A stretch of 64,000 nt of DNA from Psychromonas sp. CNPT3 (GTDB lineage Bacteria > Pseudomonadota > Gammaproteobacteria > Enterobacterales > Psychromonadaceae), in contig NC_020802.1 in assembly GCF_000153405.2 (NCBI RefSeq), positions 2,933,883-2,997,882 on the forward strand, read 5' to 3'. The notes under the pieces were generated by a model. The model made no database searches, was not told the origin of the DNA, and saw nothing but the letters and a program-made list of their open reading frames with translations. The position numbers were made by a program, and so were the translations under genes. This document shows, in pieces, positions 1 through 7,708 of the stretch. Each line of letters opens with the position of its first letter. Position 1 is the stretch's first letter.

Positions 1-34
1 ATCACATGGCGTCCAATAACCAAATTAATATATT

Positions 35-670
35 TTACTTAAAAATGGTATAGGTGACGATCATGTAAATCCCCATCAACCCCATTACCCCCCCTAACGT
101 GCGGTCAATCAAATAGACGTTACGGTCAAACTTAACCCTTACACTTGGTAACGTTACAATAAAAATAAATGTCAGATACCATGCCATTTGCACCGAAATT
201 ATCGAGATAATGACCAGTAATAGCTTTTCTATCCCCAAAGTAGGAGAAATGACAATTGAAAATAAAGATATTATATATATTGCAGCTTTAGGGTTTAATA
301 GATTCACAATCAAGCCACTCCAAAAAGCCGATTGTACTGCGATATTTCTTTCCTTTTTTATCCGTATTTTTGTTTTTTCTGAGAAAGAACCCTTTATCGA
401 TTTATAACCAAGGAACACAAGGTAACTTCCACCGAAGACACCTATTCCTTGAGCTATATATTCAGAGTGTCCAAACGCTGTTGTTAACCCCGCCACGGAA
501 TAGCTGATGTGGAACAATAGTCCAACACAAACACCTATGCCACAAAAAACACCCGATTTTCGGCCTTGGTGTAGCGTTTTTTGAGAAACTACAATGAAAT
601 CAGGCCCGGGTGAAATCGACGCCATTAAATGAATAGTCAATATAGAAAATAGTGCAGTTGTGAAGTCCAT
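35..670 (-). CDS. LysE/RhtB-family amino-acid exporter
   Basis: A 211-residue, strongly hydrophobic protein with the N-terminal signature of the LysE/RhtB exporter family: a first helix followed by SISPGPDF near residues 18-25 and a Gly-rich second helix (GIGVCVGL). Family members export amino acids or their analogues across the inner membrane by proton exchange; the substrate cannot be read from sequence. It is the last gene of a three-gene minus-strand operon, starting 7 nt after the alaX-like gene stops, so it is probably co-translated with it. I infer that it exports an amino acid or derivative linked to the two upstream genes. The length is typical for the family and the frame is intact. 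Confidence 0.87.
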   Translation of the reverse strand: MDFTTALFSILTIHLMASISPGPDFIVVSQKTLHQGRKSGVFCGIGVCVGLLFHISYSVAGLTTAFGHSEYIAQGIGVFGGSYLVFLGYKSIKGSFSEKTKIRIKKERNIAVQSAFWSGLIVNLLNPKAAIYIISLFSIVISPTLGIEKLLLVIISIISVQMAWYLTFIFIVTLPSVRVKFDRNVYLIDRTLGGVMGLMGIYMIVTYTIFK

Positions 671-677
671 TTTTTTC

Positions 678-1403
678 TCAATTTATTAAATAGCTAACTT
701 TGATACGGTTTTTTTTGCGTTTGATACGCGTTACCCGTAACCCTTTTAGTTTTGAAGTACAGTTTACATGCGTCCCCCCACATGGTACGGGTGTAAAACC
801 ATCAACCGCAATCATTCTGATGCGAGTGCTTTGAGGTATGAATGGGCTTAATAAAGGACGAAGGGATTTGACCTCAGCCAGATCCAATTCGAATGACTGA
901 ATTTTTCTGGGGGATGTATCTACAAAAGCATCGATTTTCTCGTTAATCCATTCGACCAAGAAGGTGTCGTTAGTTTTTTTACTTTCTATCATTTCAATGT
1001 AGGAACCGTTGGGATAATGATGGCCCTTTACTGGAGATAAATTATGATCCAACGTTTCTACAATATGAGAGATCAAATGTCCTGCTGTATGTAATTTAGC
1101 ATTAAATAATCGACGCTGAATATCAATATGCTGAATACACTGCTTACCAGTGCACGTTAAAAGTGAAGGATGCGATTTTAACATATGTGAAATACCCTCC
1201 ACTGTTGTTTCCGTGTGATAAACTTGGTGAGCACAACCGTCAATGATAAATACGCCAAGGTCACAAGGTTGACCTCCGCCTTGGGGGTAGAAAATCGTAT
1301 TATCACAATATACTGCTACAGCGCCATCCATTTCTATCACTTTAGTGATTTTAACCGTAAATTTTTCTAGATAAGTGTCCGAAAGGTATTTAAGACTTTT
1401 CAT
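678..1403 (-). CDS. alaX: Free-standing alanyl-tRNA editing protein (AlaX type)
   Basis: A 241-residue stand-alone version of the AlaRS editing domain. It has the Gly-rich motif of the N-terminal beta-barrel (YPQGGGQ, residues 39-45), the zinc motif HxxxH (HTAGH, His105 and His109) and the second metal motif CGGTH (Cys208, His212), so all expected ligands are present. Known AlaX proteins hydrolyse Ser-tRNA(Ala) or Gly-tRNA(Ala), and some act on other mischarged tRNAs. The size fits the medium-length AlaX-M class. It sits 4 nt downstream of an Fe(II)/2OG oxygenase gene and 7 nt upstream of an amino-acid exporter gene. That context suggests protection against an unusual amino acid rather than general housekeeping, but this is inference. 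Confidence 0.9.
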   Translation of the reverse strand: MKSLKYLSDTYLEKFTVKITKVIEMDGAVAVYCDNTIFYPQGGGQPCDLGVFIIDGCAHQVYHTETTVEGISHMLKSHPSLLTCTGKQCIQHIDIQRRLFNAKLHTAGHLISHIVETLDHNLSPVKGHHYPNGSYIEMIESKKTNDTFLVEWINEKIDAFVDTSPRKIQSFELDLAEVKSLRPLLSPFIPQSTRIRMIAVDGFTPVPCGGTHVNCTSKLKGLRVTRIKRKKNRIKVSYLIN

Positions 1404-1407
1404 AGTA

Positions 1408-2220
1408 TTAGCTCCATATTTGAAGTGCTTTTTTATCGCTCTCTAACCCACAAGTAAGTCTAGAGCCTTGGCTGATTTTTCCCACAGAATGGATGCGCAT
1501 TGGGTTAAACAAAACAAGTTCACCTATTTCTGGTGTGATTTCAAGGTAGCATCCGCTCAAGTGCTCCGCTTTAATCCCATAACTTCCTTCAATACGAATA
1601 GCTTCGTATTCTTCTTTGGTCTCTGGACATTGCTTCCAAAGCCTAAGTTCGCCACCTTTGTTACTCGTTTCCAAATACACATTGGCAGCAATCTGGTCGG
1701 TGATGTTCGTAAGCATTCCATTGACCAGATCCCATTTTAAAACGTCATTATGTGGTTCAGCGAATGATCCTTTTTTAAACTCTCTTACTAATCCTGCGAA
1801 AAGTTTACGTTCGCCTATCTCAGCTAGGTGACAATGAAAAGGCCAAATTTCATCTAGCTCTAACCGCAATCGATCGATTGGTGTCAAAAAAGGACTAACT
1901 GTTTTCCGCATTTCTTTTATCCAAACAGCCGAAAAGTCTCTATAGAGTTTTAACGAAACTTCGTCGTTTTGACATTCGAAAAATGCTTGTCCAATACGTC
2001 CAATATTTGGAGCGTTTACATAGTTTCCAAAGAGCTGACTTTGTTTGATTTTACTGGAAATCTCTTTAGCGTTTTGTTTTTTCAGATATCCAGGTACGCG
2101 TACTACATCAATAGTTCGATTGAATAACCCTTTTAAGTGACACAGCTCAAGTTCCTTTGTGATTATTATGTTTGATGTTTGATGTTGAGATCGCGCTGTA
2201 GTTACATTTGATGAAGGCAT
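1408..2220 (-). CDS. Putative Fe(II)/2-oxoglutarate-dependent oxygenase
   Basis: A 270-residue protein with a plausible Fe(II)/2OG facial triad: HND at His157-Asp159 within EPHNDVLKWD, a distal His244 in NPMRIHSVG and Arg254 ten residues later as the likely 2-oxoglutarate-binding residue. The spacing is that of the double-stranded beta-helix fold. Asp in the HxD motif points to hydroxylation rather than halogenation, since halogenases carry Gly or Ala there. The substrate is unknown; free amino acids are attractive because the two downstream genes encode a tRNA editing factor and an amino-acid exporter. First gene of the operon, followed after 4 nt by alaX. An AGGGAT sequence lies 8 nt before the ATG. 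I do not recognise a specific named family. Confidence 0.75.
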   Translation of the reverse strand: MPSSNVTTARSQHQTSNIIITKELELCHLKGLFNRTIDVVRVPGYLKKQNAKEISSKIKQSQLFGNYVNAPNIGRIGQAFFECQNDEVSLKLYRDFSAVWIKEMRKTVSPFLTPIDRLRLELDEIWPFHCHLAEIGERKLFAGLVREFKKGSFAEPHNDVLKWDLVNGMLTNITDQIAANVYLETSNKGGELRLWKQCPETKEEYEAIRIEGSYGIKAEHLSGCYLEITPEIGELVLFNPMRIHSVGKISQGSRLTCGLESDKKALQIWS

Positions 2221-2330
2221 CTTGATCCCTATAGTTTATTTAGCTGTTTAAATGTTAAATAATTGTTTGCAATGAATCAAACCCAGATAAATATAAAATA
2301 TAAAAATAAAAAGGGAATACTACAAATTAA

Positions 2331-2817
2331 AAAGAAACGAGGTCCGTTTGCGATACTTGGTATTTGGATGAGGTATTCATCAAAATAAATGGAGTATTAC
2401 ATTACCTTTAGCTCGCGTTGCTCAAAATGGTGATGAGATTGATGTTTTAGTTCAAAAGCACAAGGATAAAGGAGGCGCGATACGTTTTTTTTCAAACGCT
2501 TATTGAAAGGAGAAGGCTTTACACCATTGAAGATGGTACTGATAAATTGGCAAGTTACTCTGCCGCAAAAAAACAATCTCAACGCTAGAACACTCAACAG
2601 TTCAGTATAAAAACAATAGATACGAGTTATCACATCAACCAACACGTCTACAAGAAAAACAAATGCGAAAGTTCAAATTACAGGGTCAAGCCCGCGGTTT
2701 TTAAGTTGCCATGGAGTAGTAAATAACCTGTTTCGTTTTGGGCGTCATTTAATGCAGGCAAAACATTATAGGGCATTTAGAGCTCGCTCTTTTTCTGAAT
2801 GGAAGTGGGTTAGTTGA
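2331..2817 (+). pseudogene. Decayed IS6-family DDE transposase
   Basis: Joining frames gives clear transposase fragments: DTWYLDEVFIKING (from about 2349, containing the first catalytic Asp), then after a frameshift LARVAQNGDEIDVLVQKHKD, then TDKLASYSAAKK (second catalytic Asp). A further frame gives SHQPTRLQEKQMRKFKLQ, and a last shift gives FLSCHGVVNNLFRFGRHL, ending at a TGA at 2815-2817. The order and wording match the C-terminal two thirds of IS6-type transposases. At least three frameshifts and in-frame stops make it inactive. The N-terminal HTH part is missing and no clean terminal inverted repeats were found. It marks past insertion next to the oxygenase cassette. Confidence 0.82.
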
Positions 2818-2873
2818 ATCCAAAATTTAGATTAAACTAGATTCTACTACCTTTAATCATTCAGAGAGGATAA

Positions 2874-3002
2874 GTGACAATACCTACTGTCACGAGATTT
2901 TTTCATGAGACAAATAACCGCATTGATTTTGAAACGTTAGAACTGCTATGTCATTAGTTAGAGTGTACTGTAGGTGAACTTTTAGAATTTTGTGAGAGTT
3001 AA
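2874..3002 (+). pseudogene. Remnant of a Cro/C1-type HTH regulator
   Basis: The frame from a GTG at 2874 reads into NNRIDFETLELLCH, then an in-frame TAG, then LECTVGELLEFCES and a stop. This is the recognisable C-terminal half of small Cro/C1-type HTH proteins (pattern RIDFETL-LC-L-C-GDLLEY). The N-terminal helices are missing or unrecognisable and the internal stop breaks the rest. It lies just downstream of the transposase remnant and forms part of the same decayed accessory patch. The remaining bases of the 2221-3094 gap hold nothing else I can support. Confidence 0.6.
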
Positions 3003-3094
3003 AGGAATGATTACTTATTGAAGAGAAAAATAGCTTCGGTCTATAAATGGGCGACTTTTGGTCCCTATGTGTATTTATTAGAAAGCCAGAAACG

Positions 3095-3121
3095 AAAAAA
3101 TCAACCTTAAGAGGTTGATTT
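3095..3121 (-). terminator. Intrinsic terminator of the tRNA operon
   Basis: An inverted repeat, AAATCAACC / GGTTGATTT, with a 6-nt loop. Read on the minus strand it ends in a run of T residues, about 15 nt beyond the tRNA-Gly gene. It closes the tRNA operon before the accessory genes. Confidence 0.85.
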
Positions 3122-3136
3122 AATATAGATGAAACA

Positions 3137-3211
3137 TGGAGCGGGCAGTGGGAATCGAACCCACATTATCAGCTTGGAAGGCTGGAGTAATAGCCATTAT
3201 ACGATGCCCGC
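3137..3211 (-). tRNA. glyT: tRNA-Gly (anticodon TCC)
   Basis: A 75-nt cloverleaf on the minus strand starting GCGGGCATCG and ending in an encoded CCA. The anticodon loop reads CTTCCAA, giving TCC. The T-arm contains GGTTCGATTCC. Third and last gene of a Thr-Tyr-Gly tRNA operon. This is the glyT position of the gammaproteobacterial thrU-tyrU-glyT-thrT-tufB cluster, but thrT and tufB do not follow here. Confidence 0.97.
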
Positions 3212-3278
3212 ATAACTGCATCTATTAGCAATAATTTTTCGCCTTTCGGGCGTTTCACAAGGCCGTTGTGAAATAATA

Positions 3279-3362
<84 letters not shown>

Positions 3363-3371
3363 AGACTTAAA

Positions 3372-3447
<76 letters not shown>

Positions 3448-3465
3448 GCCGTCTAAGTGCGGTGA

Positions 3466-3494
3466 ATAATAGAGACATTCATTCCATCTTGCAA
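3466..3494 (-). promoter_or_regulatory. Sigma-70 promoter of the tRNA operon
   Basis: On the minus strand, TTGCAA (3489-3494), a 17-bp spacer and TATTAT (3466-3471), followed by a short GC-rich discriminator as is usual for stable-RNA promoters. It lies about 18 nt upstream of tRNA-Thr and separates the tRNA operon from birA. Confidence 0.75.
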
Positions 3495-3565
3495 CTGTTT
3501 ATTTATAATAACTGCATGTTTATGGTCTGACTGCTCAAAAACAACTCAACTGCTTGTGTTTGCGC

Positions 3566-4537
3566 TTATTTATCCAACAATCGCAGTGATATTTCACCAC
3601 CAATAAATTCTTTTATATCTCCATCAACCTCTAGTAATAAAGCGCCTTTCGCATTTACTCCTCGGCAAATGCCTGTTTGTATTTTATCGGCGATCAGCAC
3701 ATTGACGCTTTTGCTTAAAAAACAATCTAAACTAAACCAACGATCTAAATAAGGTTGTAGCCCCTGCTTTTCATATTCACCTAATAATAATTGTAACTCT
3801 ACGATAAGATGTGCACTTAACGCATTACGATCGATGGGCTCCGCGCTCAAACTATTTAAGTCTACCCAAGGTTGGTCAATTAACGCACCCTGCTCTGCTG
3901 ACATGCGAACATTGATACCAATACCTATAACACAATGGCATGCTTCTGTTGCTTGCGCGTTAAGCTCTATCAATATGCCTGCGAGCTTTTTATTCTGGTA
4001 GTAAATATCATTGGGCCACTTTAGTGTCACGCCTTGTATACCCATCTTTTCAAGCGCATTGACGGTTGCGATACCCACCAACAAACTTAACCCGGATAAT
4101 CTATCGATACCGCTATCAAAGCGCCAATAAAAAGAGAAATAAAGATGCGAGGCAAAAGGAGATACCCACGAGCGTCCGCGACGCCCTCGTCCATTTGACT
4201 GATATTCTGCAATACACGTTTGGCCTTTTTCAATACTGCCGATTTTATCGAGTAAGTATTGATTAGTAGAGTCCACTATTTGTTCTACATGTACCCGCTT
4301 ACTTTGACTGTGCATCTCTATTTTTTTAGCATCAAGTAATTCAATCCCACCGGCGCAGCAATAACCTTTGCCCGTTACTTTATAGATATCAATACCAATA
4401 CTCTGTAATGCTTTAATATAGTTATTTACCGAGGTACGCGACACGCCAAGCTCTTTACCTATGGTCTCACCCGAGTGAAACTTTCCATCGGCAAGTAGCT
4501 TAAGTAAACAGGCACCTTTATCATTTAATTCAGACAT
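3566..4537 (-). CDS. birA: Bifunctional biotin operon repressor / biotin-[acetyl-CoA-carboxylase] ligase
   Basis: A 323-residue BirA of the repressor type. An N-terminal winged helix (residues 1-60, HSGETIGKELGVSRTSVNNYI) precedes the ligase domain, with the biotinyl-AMP loop GRGRRGRSWVSP (about residues 116-127), KWPND (biotin site) and KLAGIL. A C-terminal SH3-like domain follows. It activates biotin as biotinyl-5'-AMP, transfers it to carboxylase BCCP and represses biotin synthesis genes. Its start overlaps the end of murB by 8 nt, the usual murB-birA arrangement, so translation is probably coupled. The coaA gene often found next is absent. Confidence 0.96.
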   Translation of the reverse strand: MSELNDKGACLLKLLADGKFHSGETIGKELGVSRTSVNNYIKALQSIGIDIYKVTGKGYCCAGGIELLDAKKIEMHSQSKRVHVEQIVDSTNQYLLDKIGSIEKGQTCIAEYQSNGRGRRGRSWVSPFASHLYFSFYWRFDSGIDRLSGLSLLVGIATVNALEKMGIQGVTLKWPNDIYYQNKKLAGILIELNAQATEACHCVIGIGINVRMSAEQGALIDQPWVDLNSLSAEPIDRNALSAHLIVELQLLLGEYEKQGLQPYLDRWFSLDCFLSKSVNVLIADKIQTGICRGVNAKGALLLEVDGDIKEFIGGEISLRLLDK

Positions 4538-5576
4538 TCTGTATCGCCCTTGCTAAATCTGTTTCACCTAACTTATCCATAAAACGCACTTCATGTTGTA
4601 GCTCTATATTAAATTTGTCTTTAATACTTTGGCGTACCAATTCAGCTAACTTGATCACATCTTGGGCGCTCGCATTACCTTTATTGATCAGCACTAATGC
4701 TTGCTTTTTATGCACAGCAGCGCCACCGATTTGTCTACCCTTCAGATCTGCTTTTTCAATCAACCAGCCAGCAGCCAATTTTACATGCTCAGCATCCTGC
4801 GGGTAATAAGGCATATTCGGGTTCTCTGCGCGTAATTTATCTGCGACCTCTTTCTTAACGACAGGGTTCTTAAAAAAGCTGCCCGCATTACCCAGTTCAC
4901 TTGGATCTGGCAACTTTTCAGCGCGCACCTGACAAATAGATTGATAGATACTTTTAGCACTCACATCAAGTGCATCACTTAATGACGCGTTGCGCTGTTT
5001 AGGTTGCCATTGCTTCGCTAGTTTTAATGTGACCTGCGTGATCAAGGCACTGCGCATATTCGCCTGTTTAAAAATACTGTCTCGATAAGCAAATTGACAT
5101 TGCGCATTGCTCACTTTATGTAATTTACCGGTGTCTAAATCAAGGTATTCAAGTGCCACACAAAAATCTTTAAATTCACTGCCATAAGCACCGATATTTT
5201 GTACGGGCGCGGCCCCTACTACACCGGGTATGAGCGCTAAGTTCTCAAGCCCGCCCATGTCATTATCAATACAATAGGTGACTAAGTCATGCCAATTTTC
5301 ACCCGCACCCACCTGTAAAATATAGTCGTTTTCAGTTGTCTCTATGCTGATACCTAATAATTCAACTTTAATGATCAAGCCGGAGAAGTCATCACAAAAA
5401 AGAATATTGCTTCCCGCACCTAATATTAGTATTGGCTTGTTTTGCACGCGCATTTTTTTTACTAGCGCTGATAACTCCGCTAGTTGCGTTAAATCGCTAA
5501 GATGAAATAAGATGTGCGCCGTCGCGTCTATTGAAAAGGTGTTAAATGCCTTGAGAGAACAATTAGTTTCAATCAT
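4530..5576 (-). CDS. murB: UDP-N-acetylenolpyruvoylglucosamine reductase
   Basis: A 348-residue FAD enzyme that reduces UDP-GlcNAc-enolpyruvate to UDP-MurNAc with NADPH, the second committed step of peptidoglycan synthesis in the cytoplasm. Visible features are NTFSIDATA at the N-terminus, the FAD-binding ILGAGSNILF (about residues 51-60), IPGVVGAAPVQNIGAYG (about 119-135), the conserved YRDSIFK and the C-terminal catalytic GSFFKNP with its Ser. Length matches type I MurB of Escherichia. Overlaps birA downstream. Confidence 0.97.
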   Translation of the reverse strand: MIETNCSLKAFNTFSIDATAHILFHLSDLTQLAELSALVKKMRVQNKPILILGAGSNILFCDDFSGLIIKVELLGISIETTENDYILQVGAGENWHDLVTYCIDNDMGGLENLALIPGVVGAAPVQNIGAYGSEFKDFCVALEYLDLDTGKLHKVSNAQCQFAYRDSIFKQANMRSALITQVTLKLAKQWQPKQRNASLSDALDVSAKSIYQSICQVRAEKLPDPSELGNAGSFFKNPVVKKEVADKLRAENPNMPYYPQDAEHVKLAAGWLIEKADLKGRQIGGAAVHKKQALVLINKGNASAQDVIKLAELVRQSIKDKFNIELQHEVRFMDKLGETDLARAIQNV

Positions 5577-5621
5577 GATGATCCTTAACTTAAAGAGAAA
5601 GTGCAGTATACAAGGAAAACA

Positions 5622-6071
5622 ATGATAAATTTAGTCGTACCAGCCATTGAACTTGAAAAAGTGAAATTTCCTTTATTGGTCAAGTTTTATCAGCGTGTTT
5701 ACAAAAAAGGGCGCAACCTGAAAGGCTCCCGAGCTTTTGTTCTTCAACGAGCGGGGATAACTTGTGCCGCTAAATTACGCGATATTGACTCACACTTACT
5801 GCTTTGTAGCGTAGCTTGCGACCCTGCGTTTCGTGGACTAGGTGACGCATCACGCTTAGTAAAATACCTGTTAACGCGACAAACGGCGCCCGTTTATTGC
5901 TTTGTAACACCCACCTTACATACTTTTTATCAGCGTTTAGGGTTTATCCTTAGCGATGCAAAGCAGATCAATATCCCTTTAGCCATCATCAAAAAACATG
6001 CGGCTTATCAAAAAAATCGCCCATTATTATTAATGTCTTATGGCGTTAACAGTGGCAAAAATTGCGCATAA
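5622..6071 (+). CDS. GNAT-family N-acetyltransferase
   Basis: About 149 residues with the GNAT acetyl-CoA-binding pattern: a beta strand [10 protein letters not shown] followed by [15 protein letters not shown] (the R/Q-x-x-G-x-A-like pyrophosphate loop), and near the C-terminus FYQRLGFIL, the usual end of motif B. The substrate is unknown. I chose the ATG at 5622 because AAGGA lies 6 nt before it; a GTG at 5601 is in frame but lacks a good ribosome binding site. Transcribed divergently from murB, and its 3' end overlaps the 3' end of msrB by 34 bp on the opposite strand. Confidence 0.72.
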   Translation: MINLVVPAIELEKVKFPLLVKFYQRVYKKGRNLKGSRAFVLQRAGITCAAKLRDIDSHLLLCSVACDPAFRGLGDASRLVKYLLTRQTAPVYCFVTPTLHTFYQRLGFILSDAKQINIPLAIIKKHAAYQKNRPLLLMSYGVNSGKNCA

Positions 6072-6484
6072 CCTTCTTCTTGCATCTGCTCTTTGCCAAT
6101 AAAACGTAACGAAGCTGAATTGATGCAGTAGCGTAAACCGCCGAGCTCACTTGGGCCGTCTTCAAAGACATGTCCTAAATGTGCATCTGAATTCTCACTG
6201 CGCACTTCGGTGCGTTGCGAGAAAAGCGTGTTATCTTCTTTTTCAATGAGTAAGCGCGCTTTTAATGGTTTAGAAAAACTGGGCCAGCCACAATGCGAAT
6301 CAAACTTATCCAAAGAGCTAAACAGCGCCTCTCCAGAGACAATATCCACATAAATACCCAGTTCGTTATTATCCCAATAGGTATTATTAAACGCAGGCTC
6401 TGTTGCATCTTCTTGGGTCACACTATATTGCATCTCTGTTAATTGTTGACGTAACTGTTGCTCTGTTTTCTTTTGCTGTGTCAT
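6038..6484 (-). CDS. msrB: Peptide-methionine (R)-S-oxide reductase
   Basis: An MsrB repairing methionine-R-sulfoxide in proteins. It has [26 protein letters not shown], the [13 protein letters not shown] block with the substrate-binding His residues, and [11 protein letters not shown] with the catalytic Cys. The two CxxC pairs that bind zinc in many MsrB proteins are not evident, so it looks like the zinc-free type. I prefer the ATG at 6484 (MTQQKK), with AAGGA upstream; an in-frame ATG at 6526 would add 14 atypical residues. Its tail overlaps the convergent GNAT gene. Confidence 0.95.
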   Translation of the reverse strand: MTQQKKTEQQLRQQLTEMQYSVTQEDATEPAFNNTYWDNNELGIYVDIVSGEALFSSLDKFDSHCGWPSFSKPLKARLLIEKEDNTLFSQRTEVRSENSDAHLGHVFEDGPSELGGLRYCINSASLRFIGKEQMQEEGYAQFLPLLTP

Positions 6485-6674
6485 AGGCCAAATCCTTACT
6501 GATATGATGGTCATTATCTGCCTCATAACATTTGTTTAGACAGAAGACGCGTATCTTCATAATAATCATTTTTCTGGATGTAGAGCAAGCTTTAACGCAA
6601 AGCAAAAATGTCATTTGTGCATTGTAAGCATGCAAATGCAACAATCATGACATTTAAGCCGTTGTCCAATCTAG

Positions 6675-6706
6675 TGCCTGATCAAGCATTTTGAGGTAAC
6701 ATGGGT
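6675..6706. repeat. Family A repeat, solo end
   Basis: GCATTTTGAGGTAACATGGG preceded by GTGCCTGATCAA matches the right end of the full family A elements at 9028-9291 and 21482-21743. The other end is not present nearby, so this is a fragment. It sits just upstream of the metallo-hydrolase gene. Confidence 0.6.
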
Positions 6707-6764
6707 GCAATAATCTGTATAAATATTTCAACTGACTCCATTCCTTTTTATAAAGAGATAAGTG

Positions 6765-7394
6765 ATGAAAATAATAGTGATCCCCGTCACCCCGTTTGAG
6801 CAAAATTGTAGTTTAATTATTTGTGAACAAACTAACAAAGCAGCTATCGTTGATCCCGGTGGGGATGTACAACGCATTTTAGATGTTGTTAAGCAACAAA
6901 ACGTCATCATAGATAAAGTGATTTTAACGCATGGGCACTTAGATCATGTCGGTGGCGCGCAGCGCATTGCCAATAAATTAAAGGTTTCGATCATTGGCCC
7001 TGAAAAAGAAGACTTATTTTGGCTGGAATCTTTAGAAGAGCAGAGTCAACATTTTGGTTTTCCCATGCACACTAGTTTTTTACCTGAAAAGTGGTTAGAA
7101 GAAGGTGAAATTGTTAATGTGGGTAATATAAAATTACAGGTATTACATATCCCTGGACACACGCCAGGGCACATTGCATTGCTCGACGAGCAAAGCCAGC
7201 AAGTGATTGTCGGTGATATTTTATTTTGTGGGGCCGTCGGTCGTTCCGACTTTCCACGTGGCGATCACAATCAATTGATCCGAGGCATTAAAAGTAAACT
7301 ATTAACTCTGCCAGGTGCCACCCTTGTGTATCCGGGCCATGGCCCAATAACCAGTATTGCGAAAGAAAAACGCAGCAACCCTTATCTGCGTTAA
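6765..7394 (+). CDS. MBL-fold metallo-hydrolase (YcbL/glyoxalase II-like)
   Basis: A protein of about 209 residues with the metallo-beta-lactamase signature THGHLDHVGGA (HxHxDH), a downstream His in IPGHTPGH, the Asp in VGDILFCGAVGRSDFPRGD and a final His in YPGHGP, so the full two-metal site is present. It resembles YcbL, a short glyoxalase-II-like thioesterase; it lacks the C-terminal substrate domain of true GloB. Likely role: hydrolysis of glutathione or related thioesters in the cytoplasm. The start is ATG at 6765, with AGAGA upstream; a GTG one codon earlier is also in frame. Confidence 0.88.
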   Translation: MKIIVIPVTPFEQNCSLIICEQTNKAAIVDPGGDVQRILDVVKQQNVIIDKVILTHGHLDHVGGAQRIANKLKVSIIGPEKEDLFWLESLEEQSQHFGFPMHTSFLPEKWLEEGEIVNVGNIKLQVLHIPGHTPGHIALLDEQSQQVIVGDILFCGAVGRSDFPRGDHNQLIRGIKSKLLTLPGATLVYPGHGPITSIAKEKRSNPYLR

Positions 7395-7404
7395 CCTCGC
7401 TTTT

Positions 7405-7450
7405 ATGCAGATAACAATCCGGCGATAAACGCACTTTTTGTTATCTGCAT
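7405..7450. other. Long-loop inverted repeat after the metallo-hydrolase gene
   Basis: ATGCAGATAACA at 7405-7416 is exactly matched in reverse by TGTTATCTGCAT at 7439-7450. This 12-bp stem with a 22-nt loop lies 10 nt after the stop codon and could stabilise or end the transcript. There is no T-run. Confidence 0.5.
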
Positions 7451-7487
7451 ATGTTTCAGAGGCTTTATCAACACTCCTTCGATAACC

Positions 7488-7530
7488 CTTCAAGGCACAA
7501 CCTTGTTAATAGTTATCGCCTTTTCATTGT
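7488..7530. repeat. Family A internal fragment
   Basis: TTCAAGGCACAACCTTGTTA followed by ATAGTTATCGCCTTTTCAT matches the interior of family A (reverse complement of about 9190-9240). The match stops exactly where the family B copy begins, which suggests that B inserted into an A remnant. Confidence 0.55.
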
Positions 7531-7694
7531 TATACCAAAGGAACTAAAAAGGTTACCCGTCTTGCTTGTTGAAATTATCCCTACCTGCGTTGTGAGTTTT
7601 GAAGTGAGAACAACTATCTCCTACAACTCACGCCTTGCTAGTGTTAATTTTTCCTGCGCAATACATGGAAGCTATATTAATTCCTTTGGTATTA
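7530..7694. repeat. Family B MITE-like repeat, full copy
   Basis: A 165-bp element bounded by inverted ends TTATACCAAAGGAA and TTCCTTTGGTATTA. Its reverse complement is nearly identical to the copy at 58678-58841, and its end region matches 11381-11470. It encodes no protein. Together with the flanking family A fragment it fills the 314-bp gap between the metallo-hydrolase and YdgA-like genes. Confidence 0.8.
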
Positions 7695-7708
7695 TTATCT
7701 AAACGCGA

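Noticed and set aside
2397..2645. Open frame on the minus strand (82 residues)
   Set aside because: It is a shadow of the decayed transposase, whose recognisable protein sequence is on the plus strand.
6038..6071. Frameshift between the GNAT and msrB genes
   Set aside because: The genes are convergent and simply overlap tail to tail by 34 bp; both are complete.
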